Below are positions 21,968-32,687 of a stretch of 64,000 nucleotides of DNA, piece by piece (the stretch's first letter is position 1; each line of letters opens with the position of its first letter). Under the pieces are notes generated by a model. That model had not been told where the DNA came from. It made no database searches and was given only the letters and a program-made list of their open reading frames with translations. The position numbers and the translations under genes were made by a program. Source of the stretch: Meconema thalassinum (Eukaryota; Arthropoda; Insecta; Orthoptera; Tettigoniidae); contig OX336391.1 in NCBI GenBank assembly GCA_946902985.2, positions 71,091,947 to 71,155,946 of the forward strand. The letters run 5' to 3'.

Positions 21968-22007
21968 TACTGGGAGGGGTAAACACCAACAGAGAACAAA
22001 TAAACAG

Positions 22008-25000
22008 TTACACATTCAAACGCAACGGAGCGATCAAAGACAGTGGTCTTGTGATCGGACCATTAGTGGTCAAGATTTTGGCCACCCTGACTCTCCCATC
22101 TCTTCCAGGATAACACTCGGTCACTCTACCAGAGATCCATACTAGAGGGGGTGAAACATCCCTAACCAAGACCAAGTCCCCCACTTTAATGTCGGGACTG
22201 GAATGAAACCACTTCTGTCTCCGTTGCAAGGAAGTTAAATATTCCAAGTTCCACCTCTTCCAAAAGGAATTGCGGAGGGCTTCAAGTTTACGCCAAACAA
22301 TAGGTAAATTAGCATCCCTGAAAGAATTGGGAAGAGGAGGAGTAGTTGAAAGAGAAGTGCCGATAAGAAAGTGACCAGGTGTAAGTGGAAGCAGGTCATC
22401 AGGGTCATTGGAAAGAGGAGTTAAAGGGCGAGAGTTAACAACACCTTCAATCAGAACGGACAGTGAATTGAATTCTTCATAAGTCAGAATGCGATTACCT
22501 AAAACTTTTCTTAAATGACGTTTAGTGAGCTTTACACAAGATTCCCACCTACCACCGTGATGAGGAGCGTAGGGAGGTATAAAGCGCCATTTGAAACCCT
22601 TTGAATAGGAAAAATTAGAAATTTGTTCCATGGCAGGAGAGGAAGTGAGAGCTTTCTTCCACAGGGAAGCTGCGCCCTGAAAAGTGGAAGTGTTATCAGA
22701 GAACATCTCTGAAGGAACACCACGCCTAGCAGTGAAGCGAGAGACAGCTGATAAAAAGTAAGAAGTAGAAGCATTCGTTACTCGTTCCAAGTAAATTGCG
22801 CCTGTAACCATGCAAACAAAGAGAGAAACATAAAGCTTACCAAACAATTTGCGTTTAGCTTCAGGAGAATTTCGTTGATATTGGAACGGACCCATATAGT
22901 CCACACCAGTTAAAGCAAATGGGCGTATAGGAGAGGAGCGGAAGGAGGGAAGATCGCTCATTAATTGAGTGTTGATTTTAGGTTTCGCTTTGAAACAAGG
23001 AATGCACTTGTGAATTACAGAAGAAACTTCATGAATTCTATTTATAATCCAGTACTTTTCCCTTAAGAGGCAAAGCAGAGTGCGTGTGCCAACATGCAGA
23101 TTGCGATAATGAAAGTCACGTATAATTAAGGAAGTTACGTGATGTTTAGAAGGCAAAATAACGGGATGCTTTTTGTCCTCAGAGAGCAAAGATTGCGAGA
23201 GTCTTCCACCTACCCTGAGTAACCCATGGTCATCAAGGAACGGAGCTAAAGCACGAAGACGACTGGATTTGGGAAGATCCCTTTTAGAAGAAAGCAAAGG
23301 CAATTCAGAAGAAAAGGCTTCTTGCTGTGTCAGTTGTAAAACCTTAATGGTGGCGAGATTCAATTCATGATTGGTAAGGTGTGGTTTGGGGAGAAGAGGT
23401 TGGTCAACCACAAGGTATTTCCATCTAAGGAGATAGGCAACAACTCGAATTAATTTGTGAAAGGAAGAGTAGCGGGACAACATGGGATGAGAAACGTTGG
23501 AAACAAGACACGAAGCAGTAGGTAAAGATACTTTAGCGTCAGGCAAGTTGGAGTTTGTAGCTGGAGGTTTAGAAGGCCATGAAGAAGAGTCTTCGATTAA
23601 CCACGAGGGCCCATGCCAGTACAATTGGGAAGCTGCCAATTGAGAGGGTAAACAACCACGAGAGATAATATCGGCTGGATTATCAGCACTGGGCACATGC
23701 CTCCATTGACATCCAGAAGAAAGAGTTTGAATTTTGGAAACCCTGTTTGCAACAAAAGTTTGCCAGTGAGAGGGGTTCTTGGCGATCCAAGAAAGGGTGA
23801 TCATGGAATCGCTCCAGAGATAGATTTTCGAGAATTCGACTTTTAATACTTCCCGTAATTTCTTAACAAGTTCTGCAGCCATGAGTGCAGCGCACAGTTC
23901 GAGCCTAGGCAAAGTGATAGTTTTAAGAGGAGCGACCTTCGATTTGGCACAAACAAGGTTGGAAACTGAAGATCCGTAGAATGAACCGTGATAAACTAAA
24001 TATGCGCAGCAACCGTAAGCTTTTTCGGAACTGTCCGCGAACACATGAAGTGAAAAGGGTGCATTAGAATGAGCGTTAATTAAATTCCTAGGAATTTCAA
24101 TAAGGGAAAGATCCAGCAAATTGCTGCGAAACGAGAGCCAACGATTAAGAAAAGAATGAGGGACAGTGTCATCCCATTCACATTTGAGCGACCACAGCTC
24201 TTGCATGAAGAGTTTGGCTATAACGATAACTGGGGCAAGGAATTGAAGCGGATCAAAAATTTTTGCAATTTCAGAGAGGATTTGTCTTTTTGTATTAGGA
24301 AGCTCTTCTGCGAGCGAAACTTTATAGATGAGAGTGTCAGTGCCAGTGCACCAGTGAACTCCTAGAGTTTTTATAGATTCGGAGTTTCCACAAATTTCGA
24401 CAGAAGAAGGATCTACGTCTTCGATGGGAAACTGGGCGAGAAACTCAGTGGAGTTGGAATTCCACTTATGGAGTGGGAAACCTCCATTCCTTAGCAATGC
24501 TTGAAGTTCTAACGACACAAAAGAAGCTTCCTCCAAAGTGGGGAAGGACTGCAAATAATCGTCAACATAGAATGACGTAGTTAGTGCTTCAGAGGCTTTG
24601 GAATTAAATAAATGACCATCTTGTGAGGCTAACAAGTCTAGAGATCGAATAGCAAGGAAAGCAGAGGGTTTTAAGCCATAAGTAACCGTTTTTAAGCGAA
24701 ATACCTTAATGGGCTTACTGATTTCATCACGCCACAAGATTCTTTGGAGATCTCGTTGTTCCGGTTGAATTAAAACTTGACGGTACATCTGTTTTATATC
24801 AGCATTGACAGCTATGGGAAATAATCGAAAGTTTAAGAGTATAGCAGATAGATCTGATTGAATAGCAGGAACAGAGTAAAGAGTGTCGTTAAGGCTGTTG
24901 CCATTAACGTCGGGTGATGAACCATTGAAAACAACTCGAATTTTATCTTTTACAAGGGGGTTTTTCCACACAGGATGATGATTTAGATAAACCGTTTCAA

Positions 25001-25238
25001 GTGGGGGGTGCAATTCATCCTCAGATTTGTTAACAACTTCCATGTGATCCAAGCTTTCATACTCATCCATGAAATCAGTGTACTGCTGTTTAACAAGAGG
25101 TTCTTTCTTGAATTTGCTCTCGATAGCAAAGAGAGCTTTTCGAGCTTTGGGCTGAGAATTAATAAGTTTTGGAGGATTATGTAATCTTGGCATTTGAACA
25201 ACGAACCGGCCATCAGAAGAACGAGTGGTGGTGTTCAA
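22008..25238 (-). CDS. BEL B pol: RT, RNase H, integrase
   Basis: 1,076 codons. RT: ADIKQMY (Asp 147) and YVDD (224-227). RNase H: FADSSEKAYG (Asp 401), PRLELCAALMAAEL (Glu 447), LWSDS (Asp 477), VPSADNPAD. Integrase: a His-His-Cys-Cys zinc site (H710, H715, C745, C748), then VDYMGPF (Asp 780), FSDNTSTFQG (Asp 848) and GGRWES (Glu 899). The C-terminal DUF5641-type domain includes KVGDLVLVRDVSPP. This would copy element RNA to DNA and integrate it. It lacks its own start: the sense frame continues from gag-protease through a frame change at a run of six T at about 25239, either a single-base indel or programmed shifting. It ends ~40 bp from the 3' LTR. Confidence 0.95.
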   Translation of the reverse strand: MNTTTRSSDGRFVVQMPRLHNPPKLINSQPKARKALFAIESKFKKEPLVKQQYTDFMDEYESLDHMEVVNKSEDELHPPLETVYLNHHPVWKNPLVKDKIRVVFNGSSPDVNGNSLNDTLYSVPAIQSDLSAILLNFRLFPIAVNADIKQMYRQVLIQPEQRDLQRILWRDEISKPIKVFRLKTVTYGLKPSAFLAIRSLDLLASQDGHLFNSKASEALTTSFYVDDYLQSFPTLEEASFVSLELQALLRNGGFPLHKWNSNSTEFLAQFPIEDVDPSSVEICGNSESIKTLGVHWCTGTDTLIYKVSLAEELPNTKRQILSEIAKIFDPLQFLAPVIVIAKLFMQELWSLKCEWDDTVPHSFLNRWLSFRSNLLDLSLIEIPRNLINAHSNAPFSLHVFADSSEKAYGCCAYLVYHGSFYGSSVSNLVCAKSKVAPLKTITLPRLELCAALMAAELVKKLREVLKVEFSKIYLWSDSMITLSWIAKNPSHWQTFVANRVSKIQTLSSGCQWRHVPSADNPADIISRGCLPSQLAASQLYWHGPSWLIEDSSSWPSKPPATNSNLPDAKVSLPTASCLVSNVSHPMLSRYSSFHKLIRVVAYLLRWKYLVVDQPLLPKPHLTNHELNLATIKVLQLTQQEAFSSELPLLSSKRDLPKSSRLRALAPFLDDHGLLRVGGRLSQSLLSEDKKHPVILPSKHHVTSLIIRDFHYRNLHVGTRTLLCLLREKYWIINRIHEVSSVIHKCIPCFKAKPKINTQLMSDLPSFRSSPIRPFALTGVDYMGPFQYQRNSPEAKRKLFGKLYVSLFVCMVTGAIYLERVTNASTSYFLSAVSRFTARRGVPSEMFSDNTSTFQGAASLWKKALTSSPAMEQISNFSYSKGFKWRFIPPYAPHHGGRWESCVKLTKRHLRKVLGNRILTYEEFNSLSVLIEGVVNSRPLTPLSNDPDDLLPLTPGHFLIGTSLSTTPPLPNSFRDANLPIVWRKLEALRNSFWKRWNLEYLTSLQRRQKWFHSSPDIKVGDLVLVRDVSPPLVWISGRVTECYPGRDGRVRVAKILTTNGPITRPLSLIAPLRLNV

Positions 25239-27301
25239 AAAAGTTGCTCACAGAATTCATTTTCTGAAGAGGTTACATTAGGAGGATCGACGCCTTCAAG
25301 TCTCCAGAACTGTTCCATGTCAGTATTGGAGAAGTAACATTGCGATGCGGGTTGGGAAGAATAATGGGGAAGTTGACCTGTCACGATCCATCCAAAATTA
25401 GTGTCTCTGGCGACCACGTTTGAGGATAACTTACGAACCTGTTTATGTAGGCAATTCCAGAAAACATTGGCACTAAAGAGTATGTCAATAGGATTTTGCA
25501 TGTTGAACAAAGGATCGGCTAGCCTTAAATGCGAGGGAATCTTTAACCCTGAAATATCCACAGAGTGACTGGGAGTATCTTCTCCAATGCTATTGAGAAT
25601 GAGACAATTAAGTTTAAAGAAGTTGTTTCTATGACAAATATCTCTTATGGTTAGTTTTGAGAATTGTAAAGCTTGCGATTTTGAGCTGTTGATGCCCGAC
25701 ACATTGATAGAAGTGGGGTTTACAGGAAGGCCTAGTTTTCTAATTAAGGAATTAGACACAAAATCATGAGTTGCCGCTGAATCTAGAAGACCGCGTGCAC
25801 GGACCCAGTTGCCAAAGTTATCCTGAACTTCGATTTGGACGGTGGACAACAATACTTGAGCACTGCGAACGGACTTGGCATTTTGAATGTACGATGAAGC
25901 ATTAGAACTGTTAGCACTATCATTTTTCGGAGAAGTAGATGCTGTCGATGACCTTGCCTGATCATGACGATGTAGCAAAGTATGATGAGCCTTTTCACAA
26001 TGGTAGCAAAGTCTTGTGGACTTACAGTTAGAGGCAGAATGAGTAGGCGCTAGGCAATTGAAGCAATGTTTGTTCTGGGAAACTAATTTTCTTCTGTCGT
26101 CGACTGACATTTCTTTAAAGGACTTACAGAGGTATAGGGCATGGGGATCTTTACAAAGTATGCACTTTAAAGGTTCGTTTAAACTCTTGCGAGGTTCGCT
26201 TTGAGTGTTTAAAACCATAGAGCTAGCAACACGACGTTCACTAGACCGAGTTGGGTAACCAGTAGTGTTTGATTTAAATTTAGATGAGCTGGACCCGGGT
26301 TTTTGGGTATTAGACGCTAAGCGATCGCTTTTAGGTTTGATAGACATTAATTCAAATTTAAAACTAGGAGATGAGGGTTCGCTTTGATTAGCTAAAGCGG
26401 TTAAGAGCTGGCATCTGGCATTTATGAAAGTGACTAAATGCTCGTAAGAATAGTCGTTTTCTTTGGAAAGTTCAATTTCCCAAGCTTTGAGGGTAGCAGC
26501 ATCAACTTTAGAAACCACTAAATGTATTAGGAAAGTATCCCAGTGTTCAGTGGGTTGATCTAGTTGGGACAAAGCCTTAACGTGAAGTTGTGTAGTATCA
26601 ACTAGAGTGCGCAAACTGGTGACGTCATTGTGCTGTGACGCAGGTAGGTTGAATAGAGCCTTCATATGGCGTTGAATACGTAACCGTAAATTTCCATATC
26701 TTTCTTTTAATAAGTTAAAGGCAATGGGGTAATTTTCGGCACGCAGAGGAAGTGCTTCGAACAACTGCAAAGCTTGACCTCGGAGGATAGATCTCAAGTA
26801 ATGAAACTTGTAAATGACTTGAATGTCTTCATTGTCATGAACAAGGGAGCAAAATAATTCATAGAAAGAATCCCAAGTAGATTCGTCTCCGGAGAAGTGG
26901 GGTAAATCAATTTTCGGTAAAATTGATTTGGGCTTGTGAGTACCATCACGGAAAGAAGTTTGTGGTTCGTGAAGGGAACCAAGAACAGAAGCGTCCTTTT
27001 TCTGCTCCTCTTCGAGTTGGCGTATTATTTTGAAAGCAGAACCTATGCCTTCGTAATATTCGTTTTCTACTTCGACTCGATCTTCGGTTTGATTGAGCAT
27101 ACAAGTTTCTATTTCAGTTTGAATGTTACAATAGTTTTCATAAGAACGTTCAAAATCCCTTACACGATGTTTCAACAAGTCTAATTGAGCTTCTGAGGGA
27201 TCTAACTCTTTTATGTACTTTCTAAAACGGGTAATTTGCCCTTTATAGGATGCTCGTTTAGAAGTAAGTTTTTCATCCTTATCCTTTTCAGTAGGAGCCA
27301 T
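25235..27301 (-). CDS. BEL B gag and protease
   Basis: 688 codons. A charged, probably coiled N-terminus (1-110) is followed by the DUF1759-type gag domain (~128-290). Next comes a Cys-rich segment with CILCKDPHALYLC (380-392), the zinc knuckle CFNCLAPTHSASNC (413-426, CX2CX4HX4C) and CYHCEKAHHTLLH (432-444). An aspartic protease follows with LLDSAATHDFVSNSLI (Asp 507); the active box is DSA rather than the usual DTG/DSG. The last ~30 residues (FWRLEGVDPP) begin the RT region. The ATG at 27301 lies ~250 bp after the 5' LTR and is shared with copy A. It builds the particle and matures the polyprotein. Confidence 0.93.
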   Translation of the reverse strand: MAPTEKDKDEKLTSKRASYKGQITRFRKYIKELDPSEAQLDLLKHRVRDFERSYENYCNIQTEIETCMLNQTEDRVEVENEYYEGIGSAFKIIRQLEEEQKKDASVLGSLHEPQTSFRDGTHKPKSILPKIDLPHFSGDESTWDSFYELFCSLVHDNEDIQVIYKFHYLRSILRGQALQLFEALPLRAENYPIAFNLLKERYGNLRLRIQRHMKALFNLPASQHNDVTSLRTLVDTTQLHVKALSQLDQPTEHWDTFLIHLVVSKVDAATLKAWEIELSKENDYSYEHLVTFINARCQLLTALANQSEPSSPSFKFELMSIKPKSDRLASNTQKPGSSSSKFKSNTTGYPTRSSERRVASSMVLNTQSEPRKSLNEPLKCILCKDPHALYLCKSFKEMSVDDRRKLVSQNKHCFNCLAPTHSASNCKSTRLCYHCEKAHHTLLHRHDQARSSTASTSPKNDSANSSNASSYIQNAKSVRSAQVLLSTVQIEVQDNFGNWVRARGLLDSAATHDFVSNSLIRKLGLPVNPTSINVSGINSSKSQALQFSKLTIRDICHRNNFFKLNCLILNSIGEDTPSHSVDISGLKIPSHLRLADPLFNMQNPIDILFSANVFWNCLHKQVRKLSSNVVARDTNFGWIVTGQLPHYSSQPASQCYFSNTDMEQFWRLEGVDPPNVTSSENEFCEQLF

Positions 27302-27526
27302 ATTAAAGAAAATAGATTGAAATGCAACTCACGAAACTGTGGAACCTTGGAAATGCTGTCAAGCTGGCAGCAGCAATAGGAGGAAAGAACGGGACACACC
27401 AAAGGAGACAGGAGCGGCCTCATTCCCCTTCCCAGGCTTTGCACGATGTGGTTATAGCTGAAAGATTCAAAGCAGATATTAATAATTTGCAAGGTATTGC
27501 CAAACAGAAAAATGACAAATGGACTC

Positions 27527-27545
27527 TCCCGGGTTTCTGGGACCA
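27527..27545 (-). other. BEL B primer binding site (altered)
   Basis: Corresponds in position to the tRNA-Phe site of BEL A, but reads tcccgggtttctgggacca on the plus strand, with one extra base and changed bases near the CCA end. The T-stem part still matches. Either the site has mutated or this subfamily primes with another tRNA. Confidence 0.6.
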
Positions 27546-27550
27546 AATTT

Positions 27551-30427
27551 TGGGTAGATTATTGGCTGAGGAATAACCCACCCACCAAGGGAAGATGATT
27601 AAGAAAAGGAGATGGGTTTCGGACTGGAGAAAAAGGATAGAGAAATAGGATGAGAGTTCCACAAAAGTTATAAATTTAGCTTTAAATACACTCAGAAGCG
27701 GTTGCCACTGAAAATTCGTTCTCGGATACCTAAAGTGGGTAAGGACTTGGTCCAAGCTAACGGGAACCGCAGCTAGAACTTGGGCGGTTTGCTGGAGAGT
27801 AGCATTAGTATATTCCCTCTCAAGCAGGCATAAGACTACTATGGGGAAGGGTGTTGGTCTGACATAACTGAAAGTGAAAGGTTTATTGTATGTCCTTTCA
27901 AGGAAATTCGTTTTTGCAAAGTAATTCGAAGAATGACAATAATTTGCATCAATTTTGATATTTCCAGTTTTCGAAGTTATAAGCTTCCTGAACAGTAACC
28001 AAGTGCTTCCAAAAAGGATGGTGATAAAGGAATTATGCTTTTGAAAATAAATTTGGTAAATGAACCAGTAGTTGCATTTGGAAATGTCTAAGCTTTTAAC
28101 CAGCCAGTAGCCGACTAAAAGTTTAGGCAAAGAGAAACACTTATCTTTTTGAAAATTGACCATAAGATTTTGGAGAGGATCTCCACAAGCAGGTAGCAGG
28201 CGTAGCGAGCTGTACTTGCCTTACTGGCCAGTTAGAATTAGCTTTTAAAGCTAAGAGAACTTTAACAAGATTACCACTAAGAATTTTTGCTCAAATGCAA
28301 CAAGTGGTGAAAGCCCTATCAATAGGTTTAATGGCATTGAGTAGGGAGAGTCAAGGAAGACCGGATCTTGCCTAACCGTTGTGTTTTCGAAATTATGAAT
28401 CCAAAAAACAAATATTTAATTTATTTAAAAAGGCAAATTAAGTTTATAACTTTAACAAACATATATTCAATCTAGTTAACAAGTTTGTGGTCACAGACCT
28501 CAGATAGCATTAAACATTTGCGCCAGGCAATTAACAATTTATGAGGTTTTGAACCTTATATATGTACTAAAATCTTTGTAAGATTTAAAAAAGACAAATG
28601 TAATGCTTAAAGTTTAAACATCAAATTGAGTACAAGGAGTATACTTTAAGGAATTTACAAGTAATTCTTTTGGAAAAAGTTACAACTTCGAAAATAACAC
28701 AAAAAGGAAGTGAGTAAATGATGAAGAAGTTCCTATTACTTCTTATGTTTATGCAGAATTACTGTTAGTTATTATGCAAATAAGGGCAGGTCACTTACTG
28801 TGAAACCTGACGAAAAGATCAACAAGGAAAGTTCTAGACTTCCTGTATTTAGATAGGAATCACGAGCCAAATGGGGCAGTTTCCATTTCGTGAGACCTAG
28901 AAATAACCCACTCAAGAGTTGAAAGTATTGTATTCTCTCATTAGAAGGGAGAAACAATGTAAGTTTAAAACGTGTGCTAGACACGTAGTTATGCAGAAGT
29001 TAATTAATTACACATAAGAAAAAATGGGAGGGCACATCTATAGATTGACACCTCGTTGAAACAGACCTGAATTTAAAAGTTTATTACAGATTGTTAGTAA
29101 GAGGTTTAGGAAAGAGAAATTGGGATTGAGGAAAAATGTTCATGGCCATATTTAAATGTAACCGGACGATCGCGACGCGGAAGAAATGCTGAGAGAACAC
29201 TGTTTATCACTATAGTTCGTTGAATAGATGAAAAGTTCACTATAGAAACACGAAAGTTTATGGCAAAGAAAGTTATTTCAATTTGTAAAAATGACTGGTT
29301 GCACTAGATGAGCAAAAGTCTATTGCTGGAGAAAATGGTGTATTACAATTAAATGCGCCATAGAACATCCAACGGTGGAAGAAAATTCGCTATTGAGCTT
29401 TAATTCAGAAGTGAGATTCGTCAATTTTAAATAGTATTCTCACAAGTTAGTGAAAATTACATGACGGCAGGACGTGTAGATAAATACAAGATCTGGAAGG
29501 TTCCAGAACGATCTTAGTAGAAGAATGGGGCCAAAAATTAATCCAACGGTGGAGCGAGCTTAGTATTTTACAGACAGCGGGTATCAGATAATATCCCACG
29601 TAGTGAGAAGACCTCTCAGTTGAATAGCTTAAGAAAAGATACTTTCTATTAATGTTGCCTTAGACAGACAAGGCCTAACATGGCAAATCCCACGAAGAAT
29701 GATTACCGCCCCACAAGCAATCTCACGCTGTCTATAAAATATTCAATAAAAGCATGTAGATAAAATTGATGAAGATGAGGTTAAAACCTTAAGTCTGTAC
29801 TTATCTTGGTTGCATGTTGAAGGTAGAGTTCCCCTTGACAATATTTAATATGCCAACATGGCGTAGAAAGTAGAGTTTGCCTCTTGGTTTGAGGAGACTA
29901 GCTCGAGTTGAGCCTTAACTGAGTCGACGGCCGGCGCACAAGTGAGAACCTCTCAGCAGAGCACGGAGGGTCCAAGGAAGGGAAAGAGTGGGGGTAGGAG
30001 ACAAAAGGAGAACATATAAACATAGCCAACATTACAACAAAAAATTGATCTTCTCTTGCTGAGCCGGTCTTCAAAGAGTTGATAACAGATGATACTAGCA
30101 CAGCATGGTGAGTAAAAAAGTAGACGTAGTTCTCTTGCTCACGGAGAAAATAGCTGGCAATGGTAACAAGATCTGGTGGCCAGATTGATAAGTAAATCCT
30201 CTTGCACCTGGAAGAATAGAGGAGCTTCAGAAATTCGCTGCGAGATGACGCTAGGTGGGTCATAGAAGATATATATCTAGAACAGACTCATAAAAGATAT
30301 AAGAGACCTGATCAACAAAGAGAAAATAGAAGATCACTGTTGGTGTTTGATAAGAAAGGAAGAAATAGACATGCAAAGAGCATTAAAAATTGGATTCTCA
30401 CGTGCCGTGTATTCAAAGAATACACCA
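27551..30427 (-). repeat. BEL B 5' LTR (right)
   Basis: 2,877 bp, same length as the left LTR, with a handful of visible substitutions. Begins tgggtagatt and ends gaatacacca. The promoter for the element is expected within. Confidence 0.95.
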
Positions 30428-30432
30428 ATCGT

Positions 30433-31180
30433 CATCTTGGCCGACACGCCTGAGGATTTGAATGAGTTTTTGAATGGTATGGACTCCATCTTACGGAATG
30501 AATACATGATAAAAATTAATAAATGTAAAACAAAAATACGGGAATGCAGCCGAAATAAAACAGAAACCTCTATGGACATCAAATTGGCAGGTGAAAAGTT
30601 TAAGGAAGTAGGAGACTTCTGTTACTTAGGAAGCAAAATAACCATTGATGGACGAAGCAAAGAGGATATAATAAGTAGGTTGGCTCAGGCAAGAAAAGCC
30701 TTTCTACAAAAAAGGAATCTGTTGACATCGAATATAGATTTAGGTATTAGGAAGTCATTTTTGAAAGCCTTTGTCTGGAGCGTGGCTCTCTATGGAAGTG
30801 AAACTTGGACTATTGGTGCAGCAGAAAAGAGGAGAATTGTCGCATTTGAAATGTGGTGGTACAAGAGAATGATGAAGATCAGATGGGTGGATAGGGTGAC
30901 AAACGAAGAGGTATTAAGACGAGTGGGAGAGGAGAGATATTTCTGGCGACTGCTAATGAAGAGAAGAGATAGGTTAGTAGGACATATTCTAAGACACCCA
31001 GTAATAGCAAGCTTGGTTATGGAAGGAAGGGTTGAGGACAAGAACTGTAGGGGTAGACCAAGGTTAGACTATGTTAAACAGATTGCTTCGGATGTAGGGC
31101 GTGGTAGCTATGTAGAGATGAAACGATTAGCTCAAGACAGGGAGGCATGGAAGGCTGCATCAAACCAGTCAAAAGACTGA
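30433..31180 (+). pseudogene. LINE-A RT end and C-terminal domain
   Basis: Open from the BEL B joint to a TGA. It continues the reverse transcriptase after FADD (ILADTPEDLNEFL) through the thumb (GDFCYLGSKITIDGRSKEDI, WSVALYGSETWTI) to the conserved tail (VGHILRHP, CRGRPRLDYVKQI). This is the C-terminal layout of the insect RTE-like LINE. Unlike upstream parts it carries no stop. Confidence 0.92.
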
Positions 31181-31203
31181 AGGCTCAAACAACAACAACA
31201 AAT
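31181..31203 (+). other. LINE-A 3' end
   Basis: Short tail ggctcaaacaacaacaacaa follows the stop codon. A (CAA)n simple repeat is a usual 3' terminus for RTE-like LINEs. The ~292-bp repeat array starts immediately after. Confidence 0.75.
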
Positions 31204-32560
31204 GATTAGGTTGGTCGTAATTTGATTTAAGCTTTTAATATTTGGGTGGCCACCATTCCGTTTCCGTCAAGATGGCGGCGATGTAAAACATGACACTGAG
31301 GTGCCCTTTGCTACTGCTACCTCTGTACCAAATGTCGTTCAAGTTGGTTTTACCGTGTTTAAATTCATAGGGGGAATCGATTTGCACACATAAATGGCCG
31401 CCATCTGCAAACTATTGGAGTGATGACCTTGTAGTTTGGTCAAAGAACGCTTCCCACATAAAGGTATGTTGTTGAAAATTTTCGTAGATATCAGATGATT
31501 AGGTTGGTCGTAATTTGATTTTAGCTTTTTACATTTGGGAGGCCACCATTACGTTTCCGTCAATATAGCGGCGATATAAACATGACACTGAGGTGCCCTT
31601 TACAAGTGCTACATATGTACCAAATTTCGTTACATTCGGTTTCACCATGTTTGAATTGATAGGGGGAATCGATTTGCACACATACATGGCCGCCATCTGC
31701 AACCTGTCCGGCGGATGACCTTGTAGCTTAGTGAAAAGACGCTCGCCATATCAGTATATGTTGTTGCAAAATTTGGTAGAGATCGGATGATTAGGTTTGT
31801 TGTAATTGTATTTAAGCTTTGAACATTTGGGTGGCCGCCATTACGTTTCCATTAAGATGGCGGCGATATAAAACATGACACTGTGGTGCTCTTTGCTCGT
31901 GCTACCTCTGTACCAAATTTAGTTCAATTCAGTTTCACCGTATTTGAATTGATAGGGGGAATCGATTTTCACACATGCATGGCCGCCATCTTCAAACAAT
32001 TAGGCTGATGATCTTGTAGTTTGGTCAAAATATGCTTCCAACATAAAGGTATGTTATTGCAAAATATGATAGAGATCAGATTATTAAGTTGGTCGTAATT
32101 TTATTTTAGCTTTTTACATTTGGGTGGCCGCCATTACGTTTCCGTCAAGACGGCGATAATATCAAACAAGACACTGAAGTACCCTTTGCTTGTGCTACCT
32201 CTGTACCAAATTTCGTTCAATATGGTTTCACCGTGTTTGAACTGATAAGGGGAATCGATTTGCACACATACATGGCCGCCGTCTGAAATGTATTGGGCTG
32301 AGGACCTTTTAGTTTGGTCAAAAGATGCTCGCCATATGTTGTTGCAAAATTTGGTAGATATCGGATGATTAGTTTAGTCGTAATTTAATTTAAGCTTTGA
32401 ACATTTGGGTGGTCGCCATTACGTTTTCTTCAAGATGGCGGCGATATATAACATGACACTGAGGTGCCCTTTGCTTGTTCTACCTCTGTACCAAATTTCG
32501 TTAAATTCGGTTTCACCGTGTTTGAATTGATAGGGGGAACAGACATTCAGAGTACACACA

Positions 32561-32593
<33 letters not shown>

Positions 32594-32680
32594 CCAGACA
32601 CACATTTTTTGGCCCTGTAGTGATCTCATAAGTTTACTTTCATTTTTTGCAAAAATCGAAAGTAGGCTAATATCATATCA
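31204..32680 (-). mobile_element. Helentron-like repeat G4 with ~292-bp tandem units
   Basis: About 4.5 tandem units start near 31204, 31497, 31788, 32083 and 32366. They share attaggttggtcgtaattt, gccgccattacgtttccgt, aggtgccctttgct and attgatagggggaa. An (AC)n tract follows at 32556-32592, and at 32615-32672 the reverse complement of the head hairpin seen at 36932, 39156 and 46897 (tctcataagtttac; gaaagtaggct). Head hairpin, microsatellite and central tandem repeats match the layout of non-autonomous Helentron-type elements. No protein is encoded. The 60-codon frame over the AC tract is spurious. Confidence 0.6.
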
Positions 32681-32687
32681 CATTCAT

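Larger units (their letters stand above)
19091..30427 (-). mobile_element. BEL/Pao retrotransposon copy B (near-complete)
   Basis: 11,337 bp with two LTRs of exactly 2,877 bp (TG...CA) and target duplication atcgt (19086-19090 and 30428-30432). It inserted into the FADD codons of the LINE-A reverse transcriptase. All expected domains are present on the minus strand: gag, zinc knuckles, retropepsin-like protease, RT, RNase H, integrase and its C-terminal domain. Coding is split only once, by a frame change between protease and RT. LTRs differ at a few visible positions, so it is the youngest large insertion here. Confidence 0.95.
3093..31203 (+). mobile_element. LINE-A, APE-type non-LTR element split by three transposons
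   Basis: About 4.4 kb of LINE in four pieces: 3093-3355, 12045-14892, 18560-19090 and 30433-31203. The three inserts each leave joints that restore LINE sequence when removed. Order: 5' region with tandem repeats, endonuclease, linker, reverse transcriptase, C-terminal domain, then a tail ending in (CAA)n. Its proteins resemble the multicopy RTE-like LINE of insects that is often misannotated as craniofacial development protein 2. It is decayed by stops, frameshifts and a small deletion. The 5' limit at 3093 is inferred from a second copy of the same end, inverted, at about 16520. No clean target duplication is visible. Confidence 0.7.

Noticed and set aside
25235..25250. Canonical -1 slippery heptamer between BEL B gag and pol
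   Set aside because: The T run is not in the X_XXY_YYZ phase of the gag frame. A one-base indel explains the break as well, so no frameshift signal is annotated.
27420..28163. 247-codon minus-strand open frame in the BEL B LTR (also 19062-19703)
   Set aside because: It repeats identically in both LTRs because the LTRs are identical. No recognisable domain. I cannot exclude an LTR-encoded peptide but nothing supports one.
32419..32601. Minus-strand open frame with a Cys-Val repeat
   Set aside because: It is the (AC)n microsatellite read through; no start context or homologous domain.
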